From NCBI GenBank assembly GCA_009781325.1, contig WQYJ01000003.1, positions 1 to 27,569 on the forward strand: a stretch of 27,569 nt of DNA, given 5' to 3'. Below the pieces are notes generated by a model. The model ran no database searches, had not been told where the DNA came from, and saw only the letters and a list, made by a program, of their open reading frames with translations. Shown here one piece after another: positions 1 to 6,729 of the stretch; position 1 is the first letter of the stretch, and each line of letters opens with the position of its first letter. The translations under genes and the position numbers were made by a program. The DNA is from Propionibacteriaceae bacterium. GTDB lineage: Bacteria; Actinomycetota; Actinomycetes; Propionibacteriales; Propionibacteriaceae.

Positions 1-767
1 AAGCCCCTTGCCTGGTCGGTGGGAAGATCGCAGTTGGTTGTCAGAGCGTATCCGCCGGGAAGACAGACCTGACCTCCATGAGTATGCCCGGCAAAGATCA
101 ATTCAACCTCATCAGCGACCATCTCATCAAGAACCTTCAAATACGGAGCATGGGTAACACCAAGCAGCAGATCCGCATCAGATTCACCCATCACCAACGG
201 ATAATTATCCGCTCCCATATGCGCATCGGAGCAACCGCGTACCTCCACGCTCGTACCACGCAGCTCATAACGATGACGAGCCTGCTCAACGTTATCCCAG
301 CCGAAACTTTCGAGCAGATCGATGATGTCCTCGGTTGGCAGGTAGTCCCCTTGCCCCTTGGACTCGCTCTGGGTGAGGTAGGACAGCGGGTTAGTCGGGC
401 GTGGTCCACGGAAATCATTGGAGCCCAAGACAAACACCCCAGGAATCCCTGCCAAGGGAGCCAGGGCTTTCGCTAAAGAAGGAAGGGCATCTGCTTCCGA
501 AAGGTTGTCACCGGTATTGATAATGAAATCTGGCTGAAGTGCCCCGAGCTGGCGTACCCAGGAGATCTTCTTTGCTTGACGAGCAAGCAGATGCATATCA
601 GAGATGTGGAGAATACGGATTTCCTCGGCACCTTCAGCGAGCATCGGAATCTCGAAGCGGCGCAGCCGAAAGGCATTCTTCTCAATGATCATGCCGTAGC
701 CCACACACCCAGCACCAATCGCCGCAATGATTTTAAGCGCACGCATAGAAGCAGTAAAAGGATTCAT
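1..767 (-). CDS. Metallophosphoesterase, YkuE-like (3' end outside window)
   Basis: The reading frame runs from an ATG at 767 to the window edge without a stop, giving 255 residues. It begins MNPFTASMRALKIIAAIGAG, an N-terminal hydrophobic segment that could anchor it in the membrane. The calcineurin-like metal-binding motifs follow in order: HISDMH (D-x-H), TGDN, GSND in place of the usual GNHD, a TH near HAPYLKVLD, and GHTHGGQ close to the edge. These make it a binuclear-metal phosphoesterase of the YkuE/Rv3683 type. The substrate is unknown; YkuE relatives are implicated in cell-envelope phospholipid or phosphoester hydrolysis. A good ribosome site (GGAAGG) lies six bases before the ATG. 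The gene sits 15 bases after the L,D-transpeptidase on the same strand, so the two are probably co-transcribed. In mycobacteria the equivalent gene is next to the penicillin-binding protein ponA2, so here too it accompanies a cell-wall enzyme. Confidence 0.93.
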   Translation of the reverse strand, partial: MNPFTASMRALKIIAAIGAGCVGYGMIIEKNAFRLRRFEIPMLAEGAEEIRILHISDMHLLARQAKKISWVRQLGALQPDFIINTGDNLSEADALPSLAKALAPLAGIPGVFVLGSNDFRGPRPTNPLSYLTQSESKGQGDYLPTEDIIDLLESFGWDNVEQARHRYELRGTSVEVRGCSDAHMGADNYPLVMGESDADLLLGVTHAPYLKVLDEMVADEVELIFAGHTHGGQVCLPGGYALTTNCDLPTDQARG

Positions 768-782
768 TGTGCCTTCCGATTC

Positions 783-2345
783 TCAGTAGTGAATGTAGAC
801 CTTGTCGCCTCGTACGAGCCAATCAAAGACCTGTTTGGCTTCATTCTCTTTCATGTTGATACACCCATGGGATCGCGGTGTACCGAAATCCTCATGCCAG
901 TACGCGGTGTGGAACCCGAAGTCTCGGTAGAACCATGTCAGCCAACGTACATCGGGGAAATACCAGCACTCACCGTTCTCACACCCGCTCAGCGGCTGAA
1001 TGGTCGTTTTGGCATACACCGCAAAGACCCCAGTGGGGGTTTCGAATCCTGGACCTCCGGAACTGATAACGAAGGTTGTTTCTGCCGATTTCCCATTCAT
1101 CAGCGTCACCATCTGAGTGGACAGGTTCACATCAGCCCAGTGTGAATTCTCTGCACCGGTAGGCGGCGATGGTGCTGTTTGTACGGTTTCCTCGACGGTG
1201 AAGGGTGTCTCAATGAAGGAAGCTTCAATCTGGGTGGACTGACCCGAGGTCAAACATTGGGCAATCTTCGGCGGCAGAAGTTCCCCATGCTGGAGTGACC
1301 GCCCAACGACACCCTCTTGGAAGACCCGCAGGACCTTACCCTGAGGATCGATGATGACGACACGGGTAGTCGGCCTAGTATTCAACAGCGGGGTTAGGGT
1401 CTGTTCAACGAACTCCATGACCCGTTCCAAATCGAATCGTGCCATCATTCCGCGCTCAGCAGTCGAATCGATGGTCGCCATGGCAGCGATGTCTTCAGCC
1501 TTGAGGGTGTAAACAACCTTGCCGTTGAAAATCAGTGAGCATTGAGTTTGCAGTCGGTCATTCACCCAATCCAGTGTGGGTGCAGCCTCCTCGGATGAGA
1601 TCAGCGGTTCCTTGGGGATCGGAGTCAGTTCCAAGGCGCCCGAGCCTTCGGTCGACAACTGTTCTTCGAGAGACTCCAGATCAGCTTGGCCTACTCCAGT
1701 TCCGTCAGCAGACTCGGATAGTTCGTACTTGTGGGTAGTGGCGTTGAACCATACCTCGGCATCCAGGGGTTGAATGAAATCATCGGGGAAGCTGTCGTAC
1801 AGCCAAGCATTGAACTGATTCTGATCGATCGACAGACTGACAGGAATCGTTGTGAGTTGAGTGGTTCGGTAGACCCAGAAAGGCCGGCTCGACGCGTTCG
1901 CAACAGCATCGGCAACCGCATTGCGGTTAATCGTGACCCCGAGATCAGCAGCAGTGGCTGTCTTGGCTTCATCTCCAACCTGGAAATCGATGGTCATCGA
2001 AGCTTTGAGTTGATCGATCGCAGAGTCAACCTCATCGACAGGGATGCCGGAGATATCCTGGCTCGCGAGATGGAAACCCGGCAGAGCGCGATCGGCGTAG
2101 CTCAGATCCATGACTAGTCCCACAGCCACGGCTACCAGCAGCCAGCCCAGTCCCACACCCGATACAACAAAGATGAGCTTGCGGCGGCTCTTTCGCGGTT
2201 CGACACCGATGGCTCGGCGCGGGGCAGCATGGGAGCCGTGCTTAGAGGAGGCGGAGCGTGAGTGCGCAGAAGAGGAGGCGGAGCGTGAACTGTTCTTGGA
2301 CGAGGACGCAACTGACCGGCTTGGGCGGGTCGATTCTCCGTCCAA
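783..2345 (-). CDS. L,D-transpeptidase (YkuD domain) with N-terminal membrane anchor
   Basis: This 520-residue protein should form or remodel 3-3 cross-links in peptidoglycan. It has a Ser/Arg-rich cytoplasmic head (residues 1-56), one membrane segment (about 57-79) and an extracytoplasmic region. A 'peptidoglycan-binding-4'-type stretch occupies roughly 90-390. The C-terminal YkuD domain (about 400-520) contains HEDFGTPRSHGCINM, with catalytic Cys495 and His493 and the family's S-H-G-C-(I/V)-N/R motif. The start is uncertain. The longest frame uses TTG at 2345, but a strong AGGAGG lies about 30 bases upstream, immediately before an in-frame CTG at 2372, so translation may start there or nearby. 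The head contains a 9-residue duplication (RSASSSAHS / RSASSKH) encoded by a 17-bp direct repeat at 2245-2261 and 2272-2288. The metallophosphoesterase follows 15 bases later. Confidence 0.95.
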   Translation of the reverse strand: MDGESTRPSRSVASSSKNSSRSASSSAHSRSASSKHGSHAAPRRAIGVEPRKSRRKLIFVVSGVGLGWLLVAVAVGLVMDLSYADRALPGFHLASQDISGIPVDEVDSAIDQLKASMTIDFQVGDEAKTATAADLGVTINRNAVADAVANASSRPFWVYRTTQLTTIPVSLSIDQNQFNAWLYDSFPDDFIQPLDAEVWFNATTHKYELSESADGTGVGQADLESLEEQLSTEGSGALELTPIPKEPLISSEEAAPTLDWVNDRLQTQCSLIFNGKVVYTLKAEDIAAMATIDSTAERGMMARFDLERVMEFVEQTLTPLLNTRPTTRVVIIDPQGKVLRVFQEGVVGRSLQHGELLPPKIAQCLTSGQSTQIEASFIETPFTVEETVQTAPSPPTGAENSHWADVNLSTQMVTLMNGKSAETTFVISSGGPGFETPTGVFAVYAKTTIQPLSGCENGECWYFPDVRWLTWFYRDFGFHTAYWHEDFGTPRSHGCINMKENEAKQVFDWLVRGDKVYIHY

Positions 2346-2770
2346 GTGCTGCGGCCGCGACTGGAATGCCAGGAGTCCTCCTCTAGTTAGACTGCTTACT
2401 TCACATCAACCTGAGACCCGTAGTTGTCAGGTTTGAGATAACAAGTCTACTCCGTCGATGCTCATTTTTCCCTAAGGTGGACTTCAGGGTGAGAGTAACC
2501 ACGAATCCACCGATCCATGCCTACTACGCGACAGCTGAGTGCGCTGGCTGAGTTGCCACCGCTCTCCAGGATGACCAAGATCAAGTCATCCTGCGCGAAG
2601 CGTAGCGGAGTGCAGGACCCCGGCAGCCGACGTATGGACTCAAGCCAGTCATCCCAACCACAGACCCAACGTCGGCTGCCGGGGGTCCTGCCTGTCGGCA
2701 GGATGACCGCGGTGTACTGGTGGGAGCCTTGCCTGACGCCTGAATCCACCGATCGGGATAAAGTATTCCC
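2346..2770. other. Divergent intergenic region with repeats
   Basis: This 425-bp gap separates the minus-strand L,D-transpeptidase from the plus-strand DUF4177-like gene, so it must hold promoters for both, although I could not assign convincing -35/-10 pairs. From 2503 it is filled by repeat sequence (see the next two entries). Six-frame translation gives peptides here, but they are repeat-derived and resemble those from the other repeat copies near 12.7 and 17.5 kb. I see no gene. Confidence 0.7.
2503..2754. repeat. Composite repeat: 63-bp element end plus REP-like hairpin
   Basis: Positions 2503-2565 match 4598-4662 almost base for base. Both begin GAATCCACCGATC, continue CATGCCTACTACGCGACA, then GCTGAGTGCGCTGGCTG and GTTGCCACCGCTC. 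A second GAATCCACCGATC lies at 2742-2754 in direct orientation. Between them is an imperfect long inverted repeat: a left arm at about 2584-2633 (GTCATCCTGCGCG... GGACCCCGGCAGCCGACGT) and a right arm at 2661-2707 (ACGTCGGCTGCCGGGGGTCC, TGCC...GGCAGGATGAC). The right arm is the same unit found near 12.75 and 17.5 kb. The left arm contains GCGAAGCGTAGCGGAG, which resembles widely dispersed bacterial REP-type repeats. Confidence 0.85.
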
Positions 2771-2932
2771 ATGACTACATGGGAGTACGCAACCGTACCA
2801 CTTCTGATACATGCAACAAAGGAGATTCTGGACACATGGGGAAAGGACGGCTGGGAGCTTGTCTGCGTCGTACCGTCTGAAACTGGAGGTAATCCTCTGG
2901 CCTATCTGAAGCGTCCTAGGGAAACCGCCTAA
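2771..2932 (+). CDS. Small DUF4177-like protein (Rv3678A-like)
   Basis: This 53-residue protein begins MTTWEYATVPLLIHATKEIL and continues with DTWGKDGWELVCVV and AYLKRP. The pattern W-E-Y-x-x-V-P-L-L-x-H-A-T, then W-G-x-D-G-W-E-L-V, is typical of a small actinobacterial family (DUF4177-like, such as Rv3678A). The molecular role is unknown. The ATG follows a weak purine stretch (GGGATAAAG). The stop codon overlaps the start of nth in TAATG, so the two are translationally coupled. In mycobacteria this gene sits a few genes away from nth with RidA-, lactamase- and Crp-family genes between them; here those intervening genes are missing. It is too short for many gene callers. The conserved sequence and the coupling make it convincing. 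Confidence 0.88.
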   Translation: MTTWEYATVPLLIHATKEILDTWGKDGWELVCVVPSETGGNPLAYLKRPRETA

Positions 2933-3636
2933 TGGCCCGTGTCTCATTGGCGGCTCGCAGACAGCGTGCGCTGGAGATTCTTGATATTCTAGAAGCAACC
3001 TATCCGCAGGCTCGCTGTGAATTGAGGTTTGCTTCCGTTTTCCAGTTGCTGACCGCCACGATCCTGTCAGCACAATGCACCGATGTCGGTGTCAACAAGG
3101 TGACTCCGAAGCTCTTTGACCGCTATCCGGGGCCCTATGAGTTGGCGGCGGCGAGTCATGGTGACGTGGAGACAATCATTCACTCCACCGGTTTCTATCG
3201 GGCCAAAGCAGACTCGATTATCCGCATGAGCCAGATGCTCGTGTCACAGTTCGGCGGCAAGGTGCCGCGTACTCTAGATGAACTGGTGAAGCTGCCGGGA
3301 GTGGGGCGTAAGACAGCAAATGTCGTACTCAGCGAAGCCTTCGGCGTACCAGGAATCACCACCGACACCCATGTGATGCGGCTCTCACGCCGCCTGGGGT
3401 GGTCCAAACACAAAGACCCAGAAAAGGTTGAAGCAGAACTAGGCCGACTCTTCCCAGAAGACACCTGGATCACCCTATGCCACGTCGTCATCTGGCATGG
3501 CCGCCGCCGCTGCCACGCCCGCCGCCCTGCCTGCGGCGCCTGCCCTGCAGCAGACCTCTGCCCCTCCTTCGGCGAAGGAGAAACAGACCCAGAAAAAGCC
3601 GCCGCCCTAGTCACCCAACCCCCACCCGTGTCCTAG
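2932..3636 (+). CDS. nth: Endonuclease III (DNA glycosylase/AP lyase)
   Basis: This 234-residue base-excision repair enzyme removes oxidised pyrimidines and cleaves the abasic site by beta-elimination. The helix-hairpin-helix LPGVGRKTANVVLSEAFG carries the catalytic lysine at residue 127, and the catalytic aspartate is at 145 in TTDTHVMRL. The C-terminal [4Fe-4S] ligands are Cys194, 201, 204 and 210, in the family spacing C-x6-C-x2-C-x5-C. Length and motif order are normal, and all key residues are present. Translation is coupled to the preceding small gene through TAATG. The extreme C-terminus (VTQPPPVS) and the TAG stop lie inside the first unit of a 22-bp tandem array, so the array has shaped the end of the protein. 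Confidence 0.97.
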   Translation: MARVSLAARRQRALEILDILEATYPQARCELRFASVFQLLTATILSAQCTDVGVNKVTPKLFDRYPGPYELAAASHGDVETIIHSTGFYRAKADSIIRMSQMLVSQFGGKVPRTLDELVKLPGVGRKTANVVLSEAFGVPGITTDTHVMRLSRRLGWSKHKDPEKVEAELGRLFPEDTWITLCHVVIWHGRRRCHARRPACGACPAADLCPSFGEGETDPEKAAALVTQPPPVS

Positions 3637-3705
3637 CCCAACCCCACCCATGTCCTAACCCGTCCCCACCCGTGTCCTAACCCGTCCCCACCCGTGTCCT
3701 AACCC
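3618..3705. repeat. 22-bp tandem repeat, four units
   Basis: The unit is close to CACCCGTGTCCTAACCCGTCCC, with the anchor 'CACCC' starting its A at 3624, 3646, 3668 and 3690, an exact period of 22. The last two units are essentially identical and the first two carry point changes (CCTAG for CCTAA, CATG for CGTG). The first unit supplies the last codons and the stop of nth. A decayed fifth unit may follow to about 3730. The array is strongly C-rich on the plus strand. Confidence 0.9.
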
Positions 3706-3732
3706 AACCCCAAGCACACCCCCATCCTCCAA

Positions 3733-3972
3733 CCTGCGGTGGGTTTTGCCCTCACATCCTCTGTCCTGCGGTGGGTTTTTCCCTCATCCTCTGTCCTTCG
3801 GTGGGTTTTGTCGTGAAAAGGCGACAAAATCCACCGCCAGGAAGGGGACGTTGACAAAATCCACCGCCAGGAAGGGGGCGTTGACAAAATCCACCGCCAG
3901 GAAGGGGGCGTTGACAAAATCCACCGCCAGGAAGGGGACGCGGAGAAAACCCACCGCCAGAAAGTGGAATGG
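3733..3972. repeat. 30-bp tandem array with inverted left and right units
   Basis: On the right are five consecutive 30-bp units starting at 3823, 3853, 3883, 3913 and 3943. The consensus is GACAAAATCCACCGCCAGGA followed by AGGGGRCGTT. On the left are three units with the opposite orientation (CCTGCGGTGGGTTTT...), starting at 3733, 3765 and 3795 and spaced 32 and 30 bp. The arms meet in an almost perfect palindrome: CGGTGGGTTTTGTCG (3799-3813), an 8-base loop TGAAAAGG, then CGACAAAATCCACCG (3822-3836). No spacer differs between units, so it is not a CRISPR array. Both strands are open through it, but the peptides (KSTARKG repeats on plus, PPSWRWILST repeats on minus) look like by-products of the repeat. 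Confidence 0.93.
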
Positions 3973-4046
3973 CGGCAGAATCTAGGTCTTAGATTCGTAT
4001 GTGCGGAGGGGAGACGCTGGTAGTCTGGAGGGGTTGAGGAGGAAAG

Positions 4047-4589
4047 ATGTCTAGTCCTGTCGAGATTGGTGATCTGGTTAACAGCATCACTGCGGATGTG
4101 CGTTCGATCATCTCTGATGAGATTGCGCTGGTGAAGGAGGAGTTACGCCCCTCGATTCGTCGGGTGGGAGTGGGCAGCGGCCTCATTGGTGCGGCAGCGT
4201 ACTTCGTGATCTCTGCGACGATCGTACTCTGGTTCGCGGTTGCCTCAGGTTTTGCCTGGCTCTTCGCAGGAACCACCAAGCTGAGTATGTTCGCCTGCAT
4301 CTTTTTGGGTACGGTGTGTGCCATCGTCCTGCTGCTGATCATTGCCGGTGTCTTTGTCCTGCTGGGCGGCAAGTCCTTCTCAAAGATCAAAGGCCCCGAG
4401 AAATCACCAGAATCTGTTGCTATGACGGTCTCGGCAATCGCAGAAGGAATTCAGGACGGAAACCACCGAGTCGCAGCAGAGCTCAAAGATGCTGATTCTG
4501 TGATTACTATGCCGGCAGTTCCGGCTCGGGCTATTTCGGAGCCAGGCTTCACACCGAGGATTCCTGTGGGAGGATCCTCGACGTTCTAA
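4047..4589 (+). CDS. Actinobacterial Holin-X family membrane protein
   Basis: This 180-residue protein matches the Holin-X / Phage_holin_3_6 pattern. It has an amphipathic N-terminus (IGDLVNSITADVRSIISDEI, then ALVKEELRP), two long membrane segments at about residues 45-75 and 79-110, and a polar C-terminal tail. Despite the name, these proteins are chromosomal in most actinobacteria and their role is not established. Nothing phage-like surrounds this one. The ATG has a strong ribosome site, GAGGAGG, seven bases upstream. It is preceded by the 30-bp array and followed at once by a palindromic element that probably ends transcription from both sides, since the next gene is convergent. Mycobacterial chromosomes carry a similar gene in the same neighbourhood. 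Confidence 0.85.
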   Translation: MSSPVEIGDLVNSITADVRSIISDEIALVKEELRPSIRRVGVGSGLIGAAAYFVISATIVLWFAVASGFAWLFAGTTKLSMFACIFLGTVCAIVLLLIIAGVFVLLGGKSFSKIKGPEKSPESVAMTVSAIAEGIQDGNHRVAAELKDADSVITMPAVPARAISEPGFTPRIPVGGSSTF

Positions 4590-4751
4590 TTAAACCTGAA
4601 TCCACCGATCCATGCCTACTACGCGACACTAGCTGAGTGCGCTGGCTGCGTTGCCACCGCTCGGCAGGCGTCCAGCCTGCCTTCCCGGTGGTCGCCTTGC
4701 CAGCACACCCATCTAGTGCCGCTCGTAACGGCAGCGATCGGTGGATTCGGG
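4590..4751. repeat. Palindromic element with 13-bp terminal inverted repeats, between convergent genes
   Basis: The ends are GAATCCACCGATC (4598-4610) and its exact reverse complement GATCGGTGGATTC (4736-4748). Inside is a second nested hairpin: CCACCG (4654-4659), GGCAGGC (4663-4669), loop GTCCA, GCCTGCC (4675-4681), CGGTGG (4686-4691). Positions 4598-4662 repeat 2503-2565. The right terminal repeat ends a few bases from the stop codon of the minus-strand methyltransferase, and the left one starts nine bases after the holin stop. It therefore sits where a bidirectional terminator would be. Size and terminal repeats also fit a small non-coding mobile element (MITE-like); I see no target duplication. 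Confidence 0.8.
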
Positions 4752-5501
4752 TTAAAGCGCGATCGACAGGCCTTCGTCTTCTTGAACAAGCGGGGCCGTG
4801 ATGTTCGACTGGTCGACTTGGGCTCTCCAACACTTGATCTGGTAGGGGAGCATCATGGGGTCGGGGACTCGGGCATAACTGTCATAGAGCTTTCCGATTT
4901 CGTTGACCATGTCTTCGCGTTCGGCATCATCGAGTTGGTCAGCTCCGGGTGCTCCCCGGGCACTATTCTGAAGCTGGGTACGGGTCGAGGGCACCCAGAG
5001 GCGGAATGACGTGGTGTCTACTCGGGGGAAATACCCGGACTCATATAAGGCTGAGACAGAGGCGGTTCCCTGATCGTTGGTCATGGCGTTCGGAAGATAC
5101 TGGTGAACAATCTTCTTGAGTTTCTTCACCCAGGGTACGGAATCGTCACGAATCACGTACGCCACTCCGATTCTTCCCTGCGGACGCAGGACTCGTGCAC
5201 ATTCCGCGAGCGTCACACCCAGATTAAGAGTATGGAAATTCTGGACGGACACCACCGCTGAGAACAGGCGAGGATCGAAGGGTAGTTCCTCAGAGGTTCC
5301 CACGACTCCGCGGATTCTTGACCATGCCCCCGTGGTCATCCGAACGGCTTTCAGATTAGGATCAATCACGGTCACGGCATTCCCAGCCCGAGCCAAAGCC
5401 GGGCCGTAATTAACAGATGCACCCACGAGCAGAACATTCCCGCGCTCAGCCCCTGTAAGCCAGTTCAGTGCTTCTCTGGACATCATTGAAACGGAAGCCA
5501 C
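4752..5501 (-). CDS. Class I SAM-dependent methyltransferase, substrate unknown
   Basis: This 249-residue protein has the Methyltransf_11-type fold. Motif I is degenerate (VLLVGASVNYGPALA, residues 23-37) where a G-x-G-x-G would be usual. The acidic end of strand 2 is VTVIDPN (43-49), followed by GTSEELPFDPRLFSAVVSVQ (68-87) and the post-motif RVLRPQGRIGVAYVIRDD (103-120). The small molecule or macromolecule it methylates cannot be told. The longest frame starts with GTG at 5501; ATG codons at 5486 and 5483 are alternatives, and none has a strong ribosome site. It diverges from the pilus cluster and converges on the Holin-X gene. Of the motifs seen, the weakened glycine loop is the only odd feature. 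Confidence 0.8.
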   Translation of the reverse strand: MASVSMMSREALNWLTGAERGNVLLVGASVNYGPALARAGNAVTVIDPNLKAVRMTTGAWSRIRGVVGTSEELPFDPRLFSAVVSVQNFHTLNLGVTLAECARVLRPQGRIGVAYVIRDDSVPWVKKLKKIVHQYLPNAMTNDQGTASVSALYESGYFPRVDTTSFRLWVPSTRTQLQNSARGAPGADQLDDAEREDMVNEIGKLYDSYARVPDPMMLPYQIKCWRAQVDQSNITAPLVQEDEGLSIAL

Positions 5502-5630
5502 GGGTGAACTCTACTGAAGAACCCCTGCTAATACCCTGTATTCACACGCATAAATCTGCTAGTTGCCCACAGTTTTTTCTTGATGAGCAAAGTTATCCAC
5601 AGATTTGTGCCAAATTCGCATTGACGCAAC
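5502..5630. promoter_or_regulatory. Upstream region of the tad cluster with DnaA-box-like sites
   Basis: This divergent region contains TTATCCACA at 5593-5601, a perfect match to the strongest bacterial DnaA-box consensus (TTATCCACA). A near match, TTGCCCACA, lies 30 bp earlier at 5563-5571 in the same orientation. A T-rich tract (GTTTTTTCTTGATGAG) separates them. The stretch must contain the promoter of the CpaE-like gene, but I could not assign -35/-10 hexamers with confidence. The same box occurs twice upstream of the pilin gene. Confidence 0.6.
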
Positions 5631-6722
5631 GTGGAAGTCAATAGTTCTGACATGCAGCAGAAACACACCCCTGCCACCCTTCTCAGTGCCGATTCTCGTC
5701 TGATCCACCATGCGCAAGCCTGCGCCGCTGCCATGAGTGTTCCCATCACTGTGGTGGCAGAACCAGAGGAGATGAAGACACTGTGGCGTACCTCACCGGC
5801 GGTTCTGATCGGCAGTGATCACATGGCCAGTCTTGCCGGTTGCGGGCTACCAGCGCGAGACCAGGTGTATCTGCTAGGAACTGGTGATGTTCACCAAGAG
5901 CTGTGCCGATGGTCGATGCCGCTGGGGGCTTCAGTCATTGTTCTCCCCGAGGGCTCCAAGTGGCTCTCCAGGGTGATTGCAGGCAGGACAGGGGTATCAT
6001 CCGGCGGTGCGGTGGTGGCAGTCAGAGCCGGAGTCGGCGGGGTCGGAGCATCGACACTGTGTGCCGGCCTTGCGATGGCAGCGAAGAACCGTTCACTCAA
6101 GGTGGCTTTGGTTGATGCTGATCCGCTGGGAGGAGGGATTGACCTGCTCTTGGGAGGGGAATCGATCCAAGGATGGCGCTGGGATAAGCTCCGCAATGCC
6201 GCAGGGCAGATCGCCGACATCACCTCGATGCTGCCCAGTGTCGCCGGAATCACCGTTGTCTCGATGGAGCGGGCCGACGAGGTTCTTCCACCGCCTGATC
6301 AAGCTGTGGAAGCTGTTGTTGATTGTCTGGGACGCAGCCACGATCTTGTGTTGATTGATGCCGGTCGTACGATGCCACAGGCCGGTTCTCCGCGCCGTAC
6401 TCTCGTGGTTGCTGCTGCGACTATTCGGGCTCTGGCTGCTGCGCGGTCCAGTCTTGCTGGGATCGACCGGGATCATGCTGGACTGGTCGTACGCAAACCT
6501 GGATCGGTGTCGGCGATGGATGCTTCGCGGACTGTGGGTCTGCCATTAGTGGGAGTAATCCCGATGATGAAGGAGCTTCCTCGCCTAGCCGATCAAGGAA
6601 TACCACCGTGGGTGCGAGGATGGAAGAAGCCCTGCAACACTATCCTTTCCTGGTGTTTGGGTGAGTCAGACTTGCCTGCGCGGGCTAAGTACGGGATTCC
6701 AGCCGTCCGTGAGCATCGGTAG
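5631..6722 (+). CDS. ssd: CpaE/Ssd-like septum-site or pilus-localising ATPase-fold protein
   Basis: This 363-residue protein opens the tad cluster in the position of Rv3660c (Ssd; 'helicase/secretion neighborhood CpaE-like'). An N-terminal receiver-like domain (about 15-120) lacks an obvious phospho-acceptor pattern. A MinD/ParA-type P-loop domain follows. The Walker A is GVGGVGAST (134-142), with no lysine at either the usual or the 'deviant' position, and the following motif is VDADPLGGGIDLLLG (161-175). CpaE proteins place the pilus machine in the cell; ATP binding may be weak or lost here. The start is GTG at 5631 without a clear ribosome site; ATG at 5652 would drop seven residues. The stop is seven bases before the tadA start, so the genes form one operon. 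Confidence 0.87.
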   Translation: MEVNSSDMQQKHTPATLLSADSRLIHHAQACAAAMSVPITVVAEPEEMKTLWRTSPAVLIGSDHMASLAGCGLPARDQVYLLGTGDVHQELCRWSMPLGASVIVLPEGSKWLSRVIAGRTGVSSGGAVVAVRAGVGGVGASTLCAGLAMAAKNRSLKVALVDADPLGGGIDLLLGGESIQGWRWDKLRNAAGQIADITSMLPSVAGITVVSMERADEVLPPPDQAVEAVVDCLGRSHDLVLIDAGRTMPQAGSPRRTLVVAAATIRALAAARSSLAGIDRDHAGLVVRKPGSVSAMDASRTVGLPLVGVIPMMKELPRLADQGIPPWVRGWKKPCNTILSWCLGESDLPARAKYGIPAVREHR

Positions 6723-6729
6723 GCAGCCC

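Noticed and set aside
3733..3972. CRISPR array
   Set aside because: The 30-bp units are contiguous and nearly identical with no variable spacers, some units are inverted, and there are no cas genes nearby.
3699..3985. Small genes on both strands through the 30-bp array
   Set aside because: The peptides are pure repeats of the DNA unit (KSTARKG..., PPSWRWILST...), have no ribosome site, and overlap each other on opposite strands.
4047..4589. Prophage, suggested by the holin-like gene
   Set aside because: Holin-X proteins are ordinary chromosomal genes in actinobacteria, and no integrase, structural or lysis genes are nearby.
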